In this document: piece by piece, positions 1-7,900 of the stretch | Position numbering within the stretch: the stretch's first letter is position 1 | Layout: each line of letters starts with the position of its first letter | NCBI GenBank assembly: GCA_027621175.1 | Contig: JAQCCM010000012.1 | Span: 1-48,869, forward strand | Length of the DNA stretch: 48,869 nt | Direction: 5' to 3' | DNA from: Bacteroidota bacterium | Lineage (GTDB): Bacteria > Bacteroidota > Bacteroidia > Flavobacteriales > Flavobacteriaceae | Program-made: the position numbers and the translations under genes | Notes under the pieces: generated by a model | Database searches by the model: none | What the model was told of the DNA's origin: nothing | The model's input: the letters and a program-made list of their open reading frames with translations, nothing else

Positions 1-55
1 TCTTTTATCTTTGAATTTGTAACTAAACACTCTCTTAACAAAAGTCCACTTTAGT

Positions 56-310
56 TTGAAGACATACACCCGTCTAAATCTAAGTAACACCAATATAAAC
101 GATACTAGTATCTTGTTCCTTAATAATTTAAAACATGTGGAGGTATTAAACTTATACGGAACTGAAATCACTGACGAAAGCTTAAAAACCCTAGTAAAAC
201 TCGATGGCTTAAAGCGTGTGTATCTTTGGGGAACACATGTTTCTGAATCAGGCATAGAAAGCTTAAAATCTAAGCGGCAAGATATAAAAGTGATCGGCGC
301 TTCTTCATAA
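56..310 (+). CDS. leucine-rich-repeat fragment (possible remnant)
   Basis: The 84 codons contain about three LRR units of roughly 23-24 residues, visible as RLNLSNTNI, VLNLYGTEIT and VYLWGTHVS. This repeat style resembles the C-terminal LRR section of large Bacteroidota/Planctomycete surface proteins that carry cytochrome-type domains (established knowledge, matched by eye). The only in-frame start is a TTG at 56 with no convincing ribosome site. The same frame upstream still reads plausibly LRR-like (LNTLLTKVHFSL) until a TAA at 20-22, beyond which it continues as LLSLNL. The ORF may therefore be the 3' end of a longer gene broken by a nonsense mutation; the window edge prevents a decision. 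No signal peptide is present on this piece. Confidence 0.45.
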   Translation: MKTYTRLNLSNTNINDTSILFLNNLKHVEVLNLYGTEITDESLKTLVKLDGLKRVYLWGTHVSESGIESLKSKRQDIKVIGASS

Positions 311-345
311 ATATTGTGGATTAAATATTTTTTGTATATTTATAA

Positions 346-365
346 TGTGAATTTAATAATTCACA
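346..365. promoter_or_regulatory. 8-bp inverted repeat, operator-like
   Basis: TGTGAATT-TAAT-AATTCACA is a perfect 8-bp inverted repeat with a 4-bp spacer. It lies in the AT-rich stretch just before the structured mini-gene at about 366-593. It could be an operator or a short hairpin after the LRR fragment; no T-tract follows, so it is not a classical terminator. Confidence 0.35.
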
Positions 366-469
366 CTTTATATGACCCGTGTGGACTGGGTATTATAATA
401 TAGTCGCGGGTGGAGAGAACGCACCCGGATCAAGCGTTACATAAGTTTAACGTCAAAATAATAGAAATT

Positions 470-547
470 ATGGACGATAAGATTATAGTAGCTTTAGCTC
501 ACAACCAAGGTCACGCTGCAGCTATGCTTGCAGAAGACAAAAAATAA
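470..547 (+). CDS. possible 25-aa microprotein
   Basis: ATG at 470 opens a 25-codon frame ending at TAA 545-547. The product begins MDDKIIVALAHNQGHA and ends in MLAEDKK: an Ala/His-containing middle between acidic and basic ends, with no membrane segment or signal peptide. An AT-rich stretch precedes the ATG, as is common in Bacteroidota, which rely little on Shine-Dalgarno pairing. A dedicated terminator follows 21 nt after the stop, which supports a real small transcript, but translation is unproven. No family is recognised. Confidence 0.4.
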   Translation: MDDKIIVALAHNQGHAAAMLAEDKK

Positions 548-568
548 ACCCAAGTTTATTTATTCCAT

Positions 569-593
569 AACGGCTCTTCGGAGCCGTTTTTTT
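569..593 (+). terminator. rho-independent terminator
   Basis: AACGGCTC (569-576), loop TTCG, GAGCCGTT (581-588), then a T-run to 593. It is a perfect 8-bp stem with a stable UUCG-type tetraloop. It ends the plus-strand mini-gene. Its T-tract touches the stop codon of the convergent sugar dehydrogenase gene. Confidence 0.85.
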
Positions 594-1713
594 ATTTTAA
601 AGGTTTTATTCGATAAATTCCCTCAAACTCTACCGCAATATGAATATATCCATAAGGGCCCATAATCACATCGCGAACCCTACCAACGTCAGCAGCAATT
701 TTCTCACGTGCTACAACCTTATTATTGCGAATAATAAGCCGCTCCAAGTATGTTTTTTTCAGCGAACCAACTAATAAGTTACCTTTCCATTTTGGATATT
801 TATTGCCTGTGACGAACGCCATTCCTGAAGCAGCTATAGAGGGTACCCAATAGTAAAAGGGTTGTTCCATTCCAGGAAGCGATCGGTTTTTAGTTATTGA
901 AGTTCCCGAATAGTTTTCGCCGTAGGTGATTTTTGGCCATCCGTAATTTTTTCCAGCTTCAATAATATTTATTTCATCGCCGCCACGAGGTCCGTGTTCA
1001 TGTTCCCATACAGCACCAGTTTCGGGGTGAAGCGTTAGCCCTTGTGGATTTCTATGTCCGTAGGAAAAAATGGCTTCTTTTGCCCCTTGAACACCAACAA
1101 AAGGATTGTCAGCAGGAATACTTCCATCGTCGTTTAGGCGGTAAATTTTACCATTATCACGCGTAATGTCTTGTGGGTTTTCGTCGCGATTTCCTCTGTC
1201 TCCCACAGAAAAGTACAAGTATCCATCTTTGTCAAAAACAATTCTAGATCCAAAATGCTGTCCTTTTTTAGTATTTGGCTCAGCTTTGTATAACATCTTT
1301 ACGTCTTTCAGTGTGTTCCCGGAAAGCGTTGCCGCGTAAATTCCTGTATTTCCGCCAGAAGCATCTTCATTTGGTGTTGCCATAGCAAAATAAATACGAT
1401 TATTCTGCTCAAAATTTGGGTGAAGTGCCACACCCATTAAGCCACCTTGCCCACGGACATACGTAGTAGGAAGTCCAGAAATTTCTTTCTTTTTTCCATA
1501 TTGAAAGCGAATAAGTTTCCCTTCTTTTTCGGTATAAAGTAGGCTGCCGTCGGGTAAGAATACCATGCCCCACGGAATCTCTACATCAGGAACGACAAGT
1601 TCTAAGGAGTAGTTTTTTGATGTGGGTGTTTTTAGCGGAGGTGTGTTTTCTACTTGCGCACAGGATACCTGAGAAAACATAAGTAATACAACAGCAGGAA
1701 AGAGGTATTTCAT
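592..1713 (-). CDS. PQQ-type sugar dehydrogenase lipoprotein (YliI/Asd-like)
   Basis: This 373-aa protein belongs to the glucose/sorbosone dehydrogenase family, six-bladed propellers that oxidise aldose sugars with PQQ in the periplasm. Family signatures in order are VEIPWGMVFLPDGSLLYTE near residue 45, GQGGLMGVALHP, YLYFSVGDRGNR, SYGHRNPQGLTLHPE, WEHEHGPRGGDE and GKNYGWPKITYG. The N-terminus is a hydrophobic signal ending in SQVSC, so it is probably a lipoprotein. It is the last gene of the rpsP-rimM-receptor-dehydrogenase run, 33 bp after the receptor. No PQQ biosynthesis gene is in the window, so the cofactor would have to be made elsewhere or imported. Physiological substrate unknown. Confidence 0.85.
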   Translation of the reverse strand: MKYLFPAVVLLMFSQVSCAQVENTPPLKTPTSKNYSLELVVPDVEIPWGMVFLPDGSLLYTEKEGKLIRFQYGKKKEISGLPTTYVRGQGGLMGVALHPNFEQNNRIYFAMATPNEDASGGNTGIYAATLSGNTLKDVKMLYKAEPNTKKGQHFGSRIVFDKDGYLYFSVGDRGNRDENPQDITRDNGKIYRLNDDGSIPADNPFVGVQGAKEAIFSYGHRNPQGLTLHPETGAVWEHEHGPRGGDEINIIEAGKNYGWPKITYGENYSGTSITKNRSLPGMEQPFYYWVPSIAASGMAFVTGNKYPKWKGNLLVGSLKKTYLERLIIRNNKVVAREKIAADVGRVRDVIMGPYGYIHIAVEFEGIYRIKPLK

Positions 1714-1746
1714 TTTAAAACTAATTTTTGTTCAAGATATTCAAAA

Positions 1747-3669
1747 TTATATGGATAAAACAAATCGAATAAATGCTTGTCTTGTGGCAGCAGGCTCATA
1801 GTAGCGTCCACCAAAGGCATTGATACGGATGTTATCAAAAAAATAGGTGTTAGTGATATTGTTTAATCCCAGTGTAAGCAATATATTTTGCCATGTACTT
1901 TGTAGCGTCAAATCGGCTGTCCAAAATTGTGGTACTTGTATTGTATTTTCACTGTCGGCAAATCTTTTTCCAATATGTCTTGCAAGAATGGAGAGTTTTG
2001 TTTTTCCAAGCTGTTGTTGCCAAGTTGTGGCAAATTGATTTCTTGGAACGTTTGGAAGTTCTTTGTTGGTTTCGGTTTTATAGCTTCCATGGCTGTATGA
2101 AATGGCCAAATTTCCGGAAGGGATAAACTGCCAATTTCCTTCCAGCTCAATGCCTTTCCGGGTGGTTTGTCCGATATTTTTATAAAAATTTTGACTGGGA
2201 AAAGCCTCAAGTTCATAGGGTGCTATTTCGTTTTTCGTTTTGGTATAGAAAACGGTCAAGCATGCTTTAAGCTTCTTTTTCTTAAACGTGATTCCAAGTT
2301 CTGTTTCTGATGATTTTTGGGGCTCTAGTGAGCTGTTAAAGCCCGTTTCACCAGAGGGGTTTGCGGAAAGTTCATTGAGTGAAGGGGTTTCAAATCCCGT
2401 ACCCCAACGTAAATAACTGCTAACCTGAGCGTTTAACTTTTTATGTAGCGCTACCATGGGCGATACTGCTGCCAAATTCTTTTTTCCGGCGTTTGTTCCT
2501 AGAAAGTCGGTTAGCGTTATATGATGAACGTCAGCGCGAAGAGCCGTTCGAAAACGCCAATCCAAATAGGCATATTCCGCAACACCATATGTGCCAATAG
2601 TGTAGAATCGTTCATTTTGGTGTAATGTTTTTTCACCCTTTTCACCCGCATTATTTTTAAATCGCTTGCGGGCATCATGTTGTGCGGCGCTCTCTATTCC
2701 ATATTGCCACAGCCACTTGTTTTTGGCACCAGAAGTTTGTGTTCCCAGTCCAAAATAATCACGACCTAAATCTATTTGACCGCCAAGAATATAGGGTAAT
2801 TTTGCCTTTAATGTTCTTCGGGTGTAGAACGCATACGAAAGCCAATTTTTAGTTTTAAGGCGAGCGCTGATTTGATGTTGTTGTACTTGTTCTCCAACAG
2901 CATATATCACATTTGCTTCTCGGGCTTGCGTGCGATTTTCATTTACTTGCTCAAGGGTAATACCCCCTGCGTCGTATGCAAAAGGACTATGGAACAATGA
3001 ATAGTCGATTTTTAGTGTTTTCCCGTTGTTTAAATCTGTTTCATTTGAGAGCGAAACAAGCGTGTTTTCGTAGGCACTCCATTGTCGATATCCTTTTTGC
3101 TTTTGATGTGATACGATAGCACGAAAGCGGTTTTTTTCTTGCGCTTTACTCCATGTTGCCGTTAACAATTGTGATTCAAAATCACCAAGAGTAGCGGAAA
3201 AATTAGTTTCCGAAAGAATAGGTGCGCTTTGCAGTGAAATCACGCCTCCCGAGGCATTTCCATATAAACCGCTAGATAGTCCGCGAAGTACCTCAATGCT
3301 ACCTATTTGCGATAACGGAATATGATCCAATTGCGTTTGTCCGTCTGGTGTTGTAATTGGGATCCCGTCTAATAAAACTTTGATACCCCGAATGCCAAAG
3401 GTAGCACGTGCTCCAAACCCTCGAATGGATATACGTGTATCTTGCGTAAAATTTTGCTGACTGCTAACAAACAAACTAGGAATTTGCTGTAAAAGCCCCC
3501 CGACTTCTTTTGTAATTGTAAGGTTCAGTGAGTCCGAAATAATATTCGCACTTAGCGGTTGAATTTCACTTTTTAGTCGTTGTGCGCTTAATACGACTTC
3601 GTCTAATTGTTGTACTTGACCTTTTGCAACCAATCCAAAAAGGCACAAAAGAGTCGTTAGTTTAAGCAT
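1747..3669 (-). CDS. TonB-dependent outer-membrane receptor
   Basis: About 640 aa. After a signal peptide (MLKLTTLLCLFGLVAKGQ) comes a plug domain with LDEVVLSAQR (TonB-box/plug start), ISIRGFGARATFGIRGIKV, LLDGIPITTPDGQTQ and IEVLRGLSSGLYGNASGG, followed by a long beta-barrel with alternating aromatic strands and an aromatic C-terminal strand. It lacks the N-terminal carboxypeptidase-regulatory domain of SusC-type receptors and has no SusD partner, so small ligands (metal chelate, vitamin or siderophore) are likelier than glycans. I chose the Met at 3669 over the upstream Met at 3687 because it places the signal peptide at the N-terminus; its ATG overlaps the rimM stop (ATGCTTAA), giving translational coupling to rimM. 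Substrate unknown. Confidence 0.85.
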   Translation of the reverse strand: MLKLTTLLCLFGLVAKGQVQQLDEVVLSAQRLKSEIQPLSANIISDSLNLTITKEVGGLLQQIPSLFVSSQQNFTQDTRISIRGFGARATFGIRGIKVLLDGIPITTPDGQTQLDHIPLSQIGSIEVLRGLSSGLYGNASGGVISLQSAPILSETNFSATLGDFESQLLTATWSKAQEKNRFRAIVSHQKQKGYRQWSAYENTLVSLSNETDLNNGKTLKIDYSLFHSPFAYDAGGITLEQVNENRTQAREANVIYAVGEQVQQHQISARLKTKNWLSYAFYTRRTLKAKLPYILGGQIDLGRDYFGLGTQTSGAKNKWLWQYGIESAAQHDARKRFKNNAGEKGEKTLHQNERFYTIGTYGVAEYAYLDWRFRTALRADVHHITLTDFLGTNAGKKNLAAVSPMVALHKKLNAQVSSYLRWGTGFETPSLNELSANPSGETGFNSSLEPQKSSETELGITFKKKKLKACLTVFYTKTKNEIAPYELEAFPSQNFYKNIGQTTRKGIELEGNWQFIPSGNLAISYSHGSYKTETNKELPNVPRNQFATTWQQQLGKTKLSILARHIGKRFADSENTIQVPQFWTADLTLQSTWQNILLTLGLNNITNTYFFDNIRINAFGGRYYEPAATRQAFIRFVLSI

Positions 3670-4195
3670 TTTGGGTGTATAAATCAATGAGACCTGGGGG
3701 TGTATTCACATGAAGTGTTTTGGCATCTCTATCAATAGTTAGGATAATGTCATCTACAATGGGAATCAATGCCGTTTTTCCATTAATCGCTACTTCTAAA
3801 GTAGCTTGAGCTGTTTGCTCGTTTACTTGCGTAACCTCACCAAGTATACCAAGGTTTTCATCTTCAACCAAAAAACCAATTACTTCGTGATAATAAAACT
3901 TATTTCCTGTAAGGGGAGGAAGTTCCGTCAAGGGCAAATAAGCTTTTGCCTTTAAAATAAGATTCGCATCTTCTTCTGATAAAACGTCTTCAAGCTTAAG
4001 CCGCAAAAGGCCTTGCTTGTGCATAGCACATTTTACAACAAAATAGGGAACAAGGGACTTGTCTTGTGCTAAAAATAAGGTTTCTATGGATAGATACTGT
4101 TCAGGATCATCCGTATCAAGTTTTAGTAAAACTTCGCCTTTAAAGCTGTATTTACTGACGACTGTACCTACGAAAAAACAGTCCTCAACACGCAT
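3662..4195 (-). CDS. rimM: ribosome maturation factor RimM
   Basis: At 177 aa it is the usual length for RimM, which binds S19 and helps mature the head of the 30S subunit. The N-terminal barrel begins with DCFFVGTVVSKYSFKGEVLL, the family's opening (GxIxxxxGxxGxV-like). The middle KAYLPLTELPPLTGNKFY and the C-terminal PRC-like barrel (VIGFLVEDENLGILGEV, TALIPIVDDI) match in order. It starts three bases after the rpsP stop and overlaps the receptor start by 8 nt. Confidence 0.95.
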   Translation of the reverse strand: MRVEDCFFVGTVVSKYSFKGEVLLKLDTDDPEQYLSIETLFLAQDKSLVPYFVVKCAMHKQGLLRLKLEDVLSEEDANLILKAKAYLPLTELPPLTGNKFYYHEVIGFLVEDENLGILGEVTQVNEQTAQATLEVAINGKTALIPIVDDIILTIDRDAKTLHVNTPPGLIDLYTQNA

Positions 4196-4198
4196 AAA

Positions 4199-4837
4199 TT
4201 ATGCAGTAGCTTCTGCGCTGTCTTTGTCGTCGTTTGCTTCTGTTTCAGCAGGCGCTTCTTCAGTAACGGCTTCTTCAGCAGGTGCTTCCTCAGCTTCTTC
4301 AGCAACGGCTTCCTCAGTTTCTGCGGCAGCGGCTTCTGCTTGCGCTTCCGCTTCTGCGGCAGCGGCTTCTGCTTCAGCAGCAGCGATGGCAGCTTCTGCA
4401 TCTGCTTTACGCTTTTCGTTGATTTCTTTTTCAGCGGCAAGTGCTTTAGCTTTCTCATCAGCCATTGACTTTGCTACTTTGTCTTTAGCAACATCTTGAC
4501 GTGATGCTTTTTCGCTAACCCAAGCAGCAAATTTAGTTTCCACATCTTCCTCAGAATGTGCTCCTTTTCGAACGCCGTTTACCAAGTGGTTTTTCAATAA
4601 TGCGCCTGTTTCGGAAAGTAAGTTCTTAGCTGTATCTGTAGGTTGCGCTCCATTTTGCAACCAATTCACTGCACGATCTACCTTAATGTCAACCGTTGCT
4701 GGATTTGTGTTTGGATTATAAGTACCTAATTTTTCTAGGTAGCGACCATCGCGCCTGGCGCGTGAATCTGCTGCTACTACCCAATAAAAGGGTTTTCCTT
4801 TTTTACCGTGTCTTTGAAGTCTGATTTTTACTGGCAT
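4199..4837 (-). CDS. rpsP: 30S ribosomal protein S16 with long Ala/Glu tail
   Basis: The first ~80 residues are canonical S16: MPVKIRLQRHGKKGKPFYWV, then VAADSRARRDGRYLEKLGTY and VDRAVNWLQNGAQPTDTAKN. Typical bacterial S16 stops near 80-90 aa, while this one is 212 aa. Residues ~100-140 are charged and probably helical; the last ~70 are a low-complexity run of Ala and Glu with AEAEA, EEAPAEEA and TEEAPAE units. Extended S16 proteins are known in Bacteroidota; the acidic tail probably lies on the ribosome surface. It is the first gene of the operon, with its own promoter at 4884-4914. Confidence 0.95.
   Translation of the reverse strand: MPVKIRLQRHGKKGKPFYWVVAADSRARRDGRYLEKLGTYNPNTNPATVDIKVDRAVNWLQNGAQPTDTAKNLLSETGALLKNHLVNGVRKGAHSEEDVETKFAAWVSEKASRQDVAKDKVAKSMADEKAKALAAEKEINEKRKADAEAAIAAAEAEAAAAEAEAQAEAAAAETEEAVAEEAEEAPAEEAVTEEAPAETEANDDKDSAEATA
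4221..4400 (-). repeat. low-complexity Ala/Glu codon repeats in rpsP
   Basis: The 3' part of rpsP consists of imperfect short repeats of GCT/GCC/GCA and GAA/GAG codons (plus-strand units such as gcttcttcagcaggtgcttc). Reiterations of this kind are prone to slippage and length change. Confidence 0.7.
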
Positions 4838-4883
4838 ATCAAATTAAATTTTGGGGTGCGAAACCCGTGTTATTAATGCTTGG

Positions 4884-4914
4884 CAAAGCTACACTATTTT
4901 TTGTTTTTACCAAA
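4884..4914 (-). promoter_or_regulatory. Bacteroidota-type promoter of rpsP-rimM operon
   Basis: On the minus strand TTTG (plus 4911-4914) is followed after exactly 19 nt by TAGCTTTG (plus 4884-4891), matching the Bacteroidota -33/-7 consensus TTTG / TAnnTTTG. It sits about 47 nt upstream of the rpsP ATG. Confidence 0.75.
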
Positions 4915-4987
4915 CGTTAATAACTTCATGTTTTAGGCTTCCTTTTTCGCCTATAACTTCGCTAAATTAGTAGGCTAATCACAGTGC

Positions 4988-7900
4988 ATGTTTTTAATCT
5001 TTGATACCGAAACCACGGGCTTGCCTAAACGTTGGAATGCACCCATTTCGGACTCCGAAAATTGGCCGCGCTGCGTTCAGGTGGCTTGGCAACTCCGCGA
5101 TGAACACGGTACATTAGTTGAGCACAAAGATTTTATTGTGACGCCGGATGGATTTGATATTCCTTATGAGTCTGAGCAAATTCACGGTATCAGTACGGCA
5201 CTTGCGAAAAAGCAAGGTGTATCGTTAAGTGAAGTACTTACAGCATTTGAAACGACGCTCGCCAGAACCAAATATGTTGTAGGGCATAACGTGGGTTTTG
5301 ATGTCAATATTATGGGCGCTGAGTTGCACCGATTACAGCGCGACACTTCCATTACCACTATGCCTGTTTTGGATACCTGTACAGAACAAACCGCAACGCT
5401 TTGTCAACTTCCAGGCGGTAGAGGAGGTAAATTCAAATTACCCACATTAACAGAGCTGTACAAACATATTTTTAACGAAAGTTTTGAAGAAGCCCACAAT
5501 GCAACGGCAGATGTTGAAGCCACAACACGTGTTTTTTTGGAGCTTATCAGGCAAAATAAGTTCACAAATTCGAAATTAGAGGAGCCGGCTGTTGTAGTAG
5601 CACGTATTCAAGAAACCTACGCCAACCTAGTGCCGCTAATTGGGCTAACCCATCAAAATCTTAAAGCAGCTTCAGAAAAACTAGTCAAAGAAGCGCAACC
5701 CATAATCCAAGCTACACCAACCACAAAACAAGGCGTATCAGACTTTGCTTTTGCACATTTACACACACTATCTCAATTTTCGGTTTTACAATCCACCATT
5801 CGAGTAAAAGAACTTGCCGAAACGGCAGATAATTTAAATATGCCAGCCGTAGCCCTAACAGATTTGGGGAATCTTATGGGTGCATTTCACTTTGTGAAAT
5901 CTGTAAAACAAGTAAATGCCCAACGTGCAGATGATGATACTAGACCACCGCTGAAGCCCATTATTGGAATTACACTTCATGTTTGTGGAAATCATCAAGA
6001 CAGAAGCCGCAGAGATGATGGTTACCAAGTAGTCTTTTTGGCAAAAAACAAAGCGGGATATCAAAACCTATCCAAACTCTCTTCACTGGCATACACAAAA
6101 GGCTTTTATTATGTGCCTCGTGTTGATAGAAATTTGATTCAACAATACAAGAATGATGTTATTGTATTGACGGGGAATGTATATGGTGAGGTGCCTTCCA
6201 AATTGCTAAATGTTGGTGAAAAGCAAGCAGAGGAAGCACTTTTGTGGTGGAAAGAAAACTTTGGGGACGACTTGTATATTGAAATCATGCGCCATCAACA
6301 AGAAGACGAAAACCGTATCAACCCGGTACTTGTGCAGTTTTCGCAAAGACATGATATTAAGTTGGTAGCCACAAACTCTGCCTATTATTTAAAGCAGGAA
6401 GAAGCAAACGCACACGATATTTTATTGTGCGTAAAAGATGGCGAAAAACAAGCAACTCCTATCGGTCGAGGGCGTGGTTATCGGTATGGGTTACCCAATC
6501 AAGAATATTACTTTAAAACGCCAGAGCAAATGCGCAGCCTTTTTGCCGATTTGCCACAAGCGTTGGAAAGTATCTCAGAAATCGTTGAGAAAGTCGAGCA
6601 TTTCGATTTGGCACGAGATGTATTGTTGCCCAAATTTGATATTCCTGCTCAATTTGTTTCAGAGGAAGATGCTAAAGACGGAGGGAAGCGAGGCGAAAAT
6701 GCGTATTTACGCCACCTGACATATGAAGGCGCAAACCAACGCTATTCAAATTTAGATGATGAACTTAAAGAGCGTATCGATTTTGAGCTTAGCGTTATTG
6801 AAAATACAGGTTATCCAGGCTATTTTTTAATTGTGCAAGATTTTATTGCAGCAGCTCGAAACATGGACGTTTCTGTAGGTCCAGGGCGTGGTTCGGCAGC
6901 AGGATCGGTTGTTGCTTATTGCCTTAAAATCACCAATATTGATCCCATAAAATACGACTTACTTTTTGAGCGTTTTCTCAATCCAGATCGTGTGAGTTTG
7001 CCCGATATTGATATTGATTTTGACGATGAAGGCCGCTCTAGAGTAATGGATTATGTGATTGAAAAGTACGGGGCAAATCAAGTAGCACAAATTATTACTT
7101 ATGGTACCATGGCTGCAAAATCATCCATACGCGATACAGCCCGTGTATTAGATTTATCTCTTAGCGATGCCGATCGAGTAGCCAAATTGGTTCCAAACAT
7201 GAAGTTGAAAAAGATTTTCGATTTGGATGATAAAGCTTTGAAAGAAAGTCTGCGTTCTGATGAGTTTGCTCGTGTTTCCGAGCTCAAAGCTATCGCCGAA
7301 GGCAGCGACTTAGAGGCCGAGACACTAAAACAAGCACAAATTTTAGAAGGCTCGTTGCGCAATACGGGAATTCACGCTTGCGGTGTGATTATAACGCCAG
7401 ACGATATTACCGAATTTGTGCCAATTGCTACAGCCAAAGACTCCGATTTGTATGTTACCCAATTTGACAACGCCGTAGTTGAAGATGCAGGCTTGTTAAA
7501 AATGGATTTCTTAGGGTTAAAAACATTAACGCTTATTAAAGACACGGTCAAACTTGTCAAATACAGACATGATATTGACTTAAATCCGGATGCATTTCCA
7601 TTAGACGACGCACCCACATACGAGTTGTTTCAGCGCGGTGAAACCGTTGGTATTTTTCAGTACGAAAGTGCAGGTATGCAAAAGTACCTTCGTGATTTAA
7701 AGCCCAATGTTTTTGAAGACTTGATAGCGATGAACGCCCTATATCGTCCGGGGCCGCTGGAGTACATTCCGAGTTTTGTACGCCGTAAAAACGGGCAAGA
7801 AGAAATTACCTACGATTTACCTGCCATGGAGCAATACCTGAAGCAGACTTATGGTATTACCGTATATCAAGAACAGGTGATGTTGTTATCGCAATCGTTA

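Larger units (their letters stand above)
366..593 (+). ncRNA. candidate structured small transcript
   Basis: A short unit with RNA-like structure lies between the LRR fragment and a strong terminator. A small stem pairs ACCC (375-378) with GGGT (388-391). A GC-rich hairpin pairs CGGGTG (407-412) with CACCCG (422-427) around a 9-nt loop. The 25-codon ORF at 470-547 follows, and the unit ends at the terminator 569-593. The left boundary is inferred; no consensus promoter is visible. It does not resemble tmRNA, RNase P RNA, SRP RNA, 5S rRNA or a riboswitch class I can recognise. It may be an mRNA leader plus microprotein gene, or a small RNA in which the ORF is accidental. Confidence 0.35.

Noticed and set aside
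366-593. tmRNA or other known housekeeping RNA
   Set aside because: No tRNA-like ends, no ALAA-type tag, and no RNase P, SRP or 5S core motifs are present.
4199-4480. Frameshift fusion explaining the long S16
   Set aside because: The frame is continuous, and long S16 tails occur in Bacteroidota; nothing suggests a second gene.
4059-4499. Plus-strand Ala/Ser-rich reading frame opposite rpsP
   Set aside because: It is the antisense of the Ala/Glu codon repeats in rpsP and of rimM; composition is explained by the real gene.
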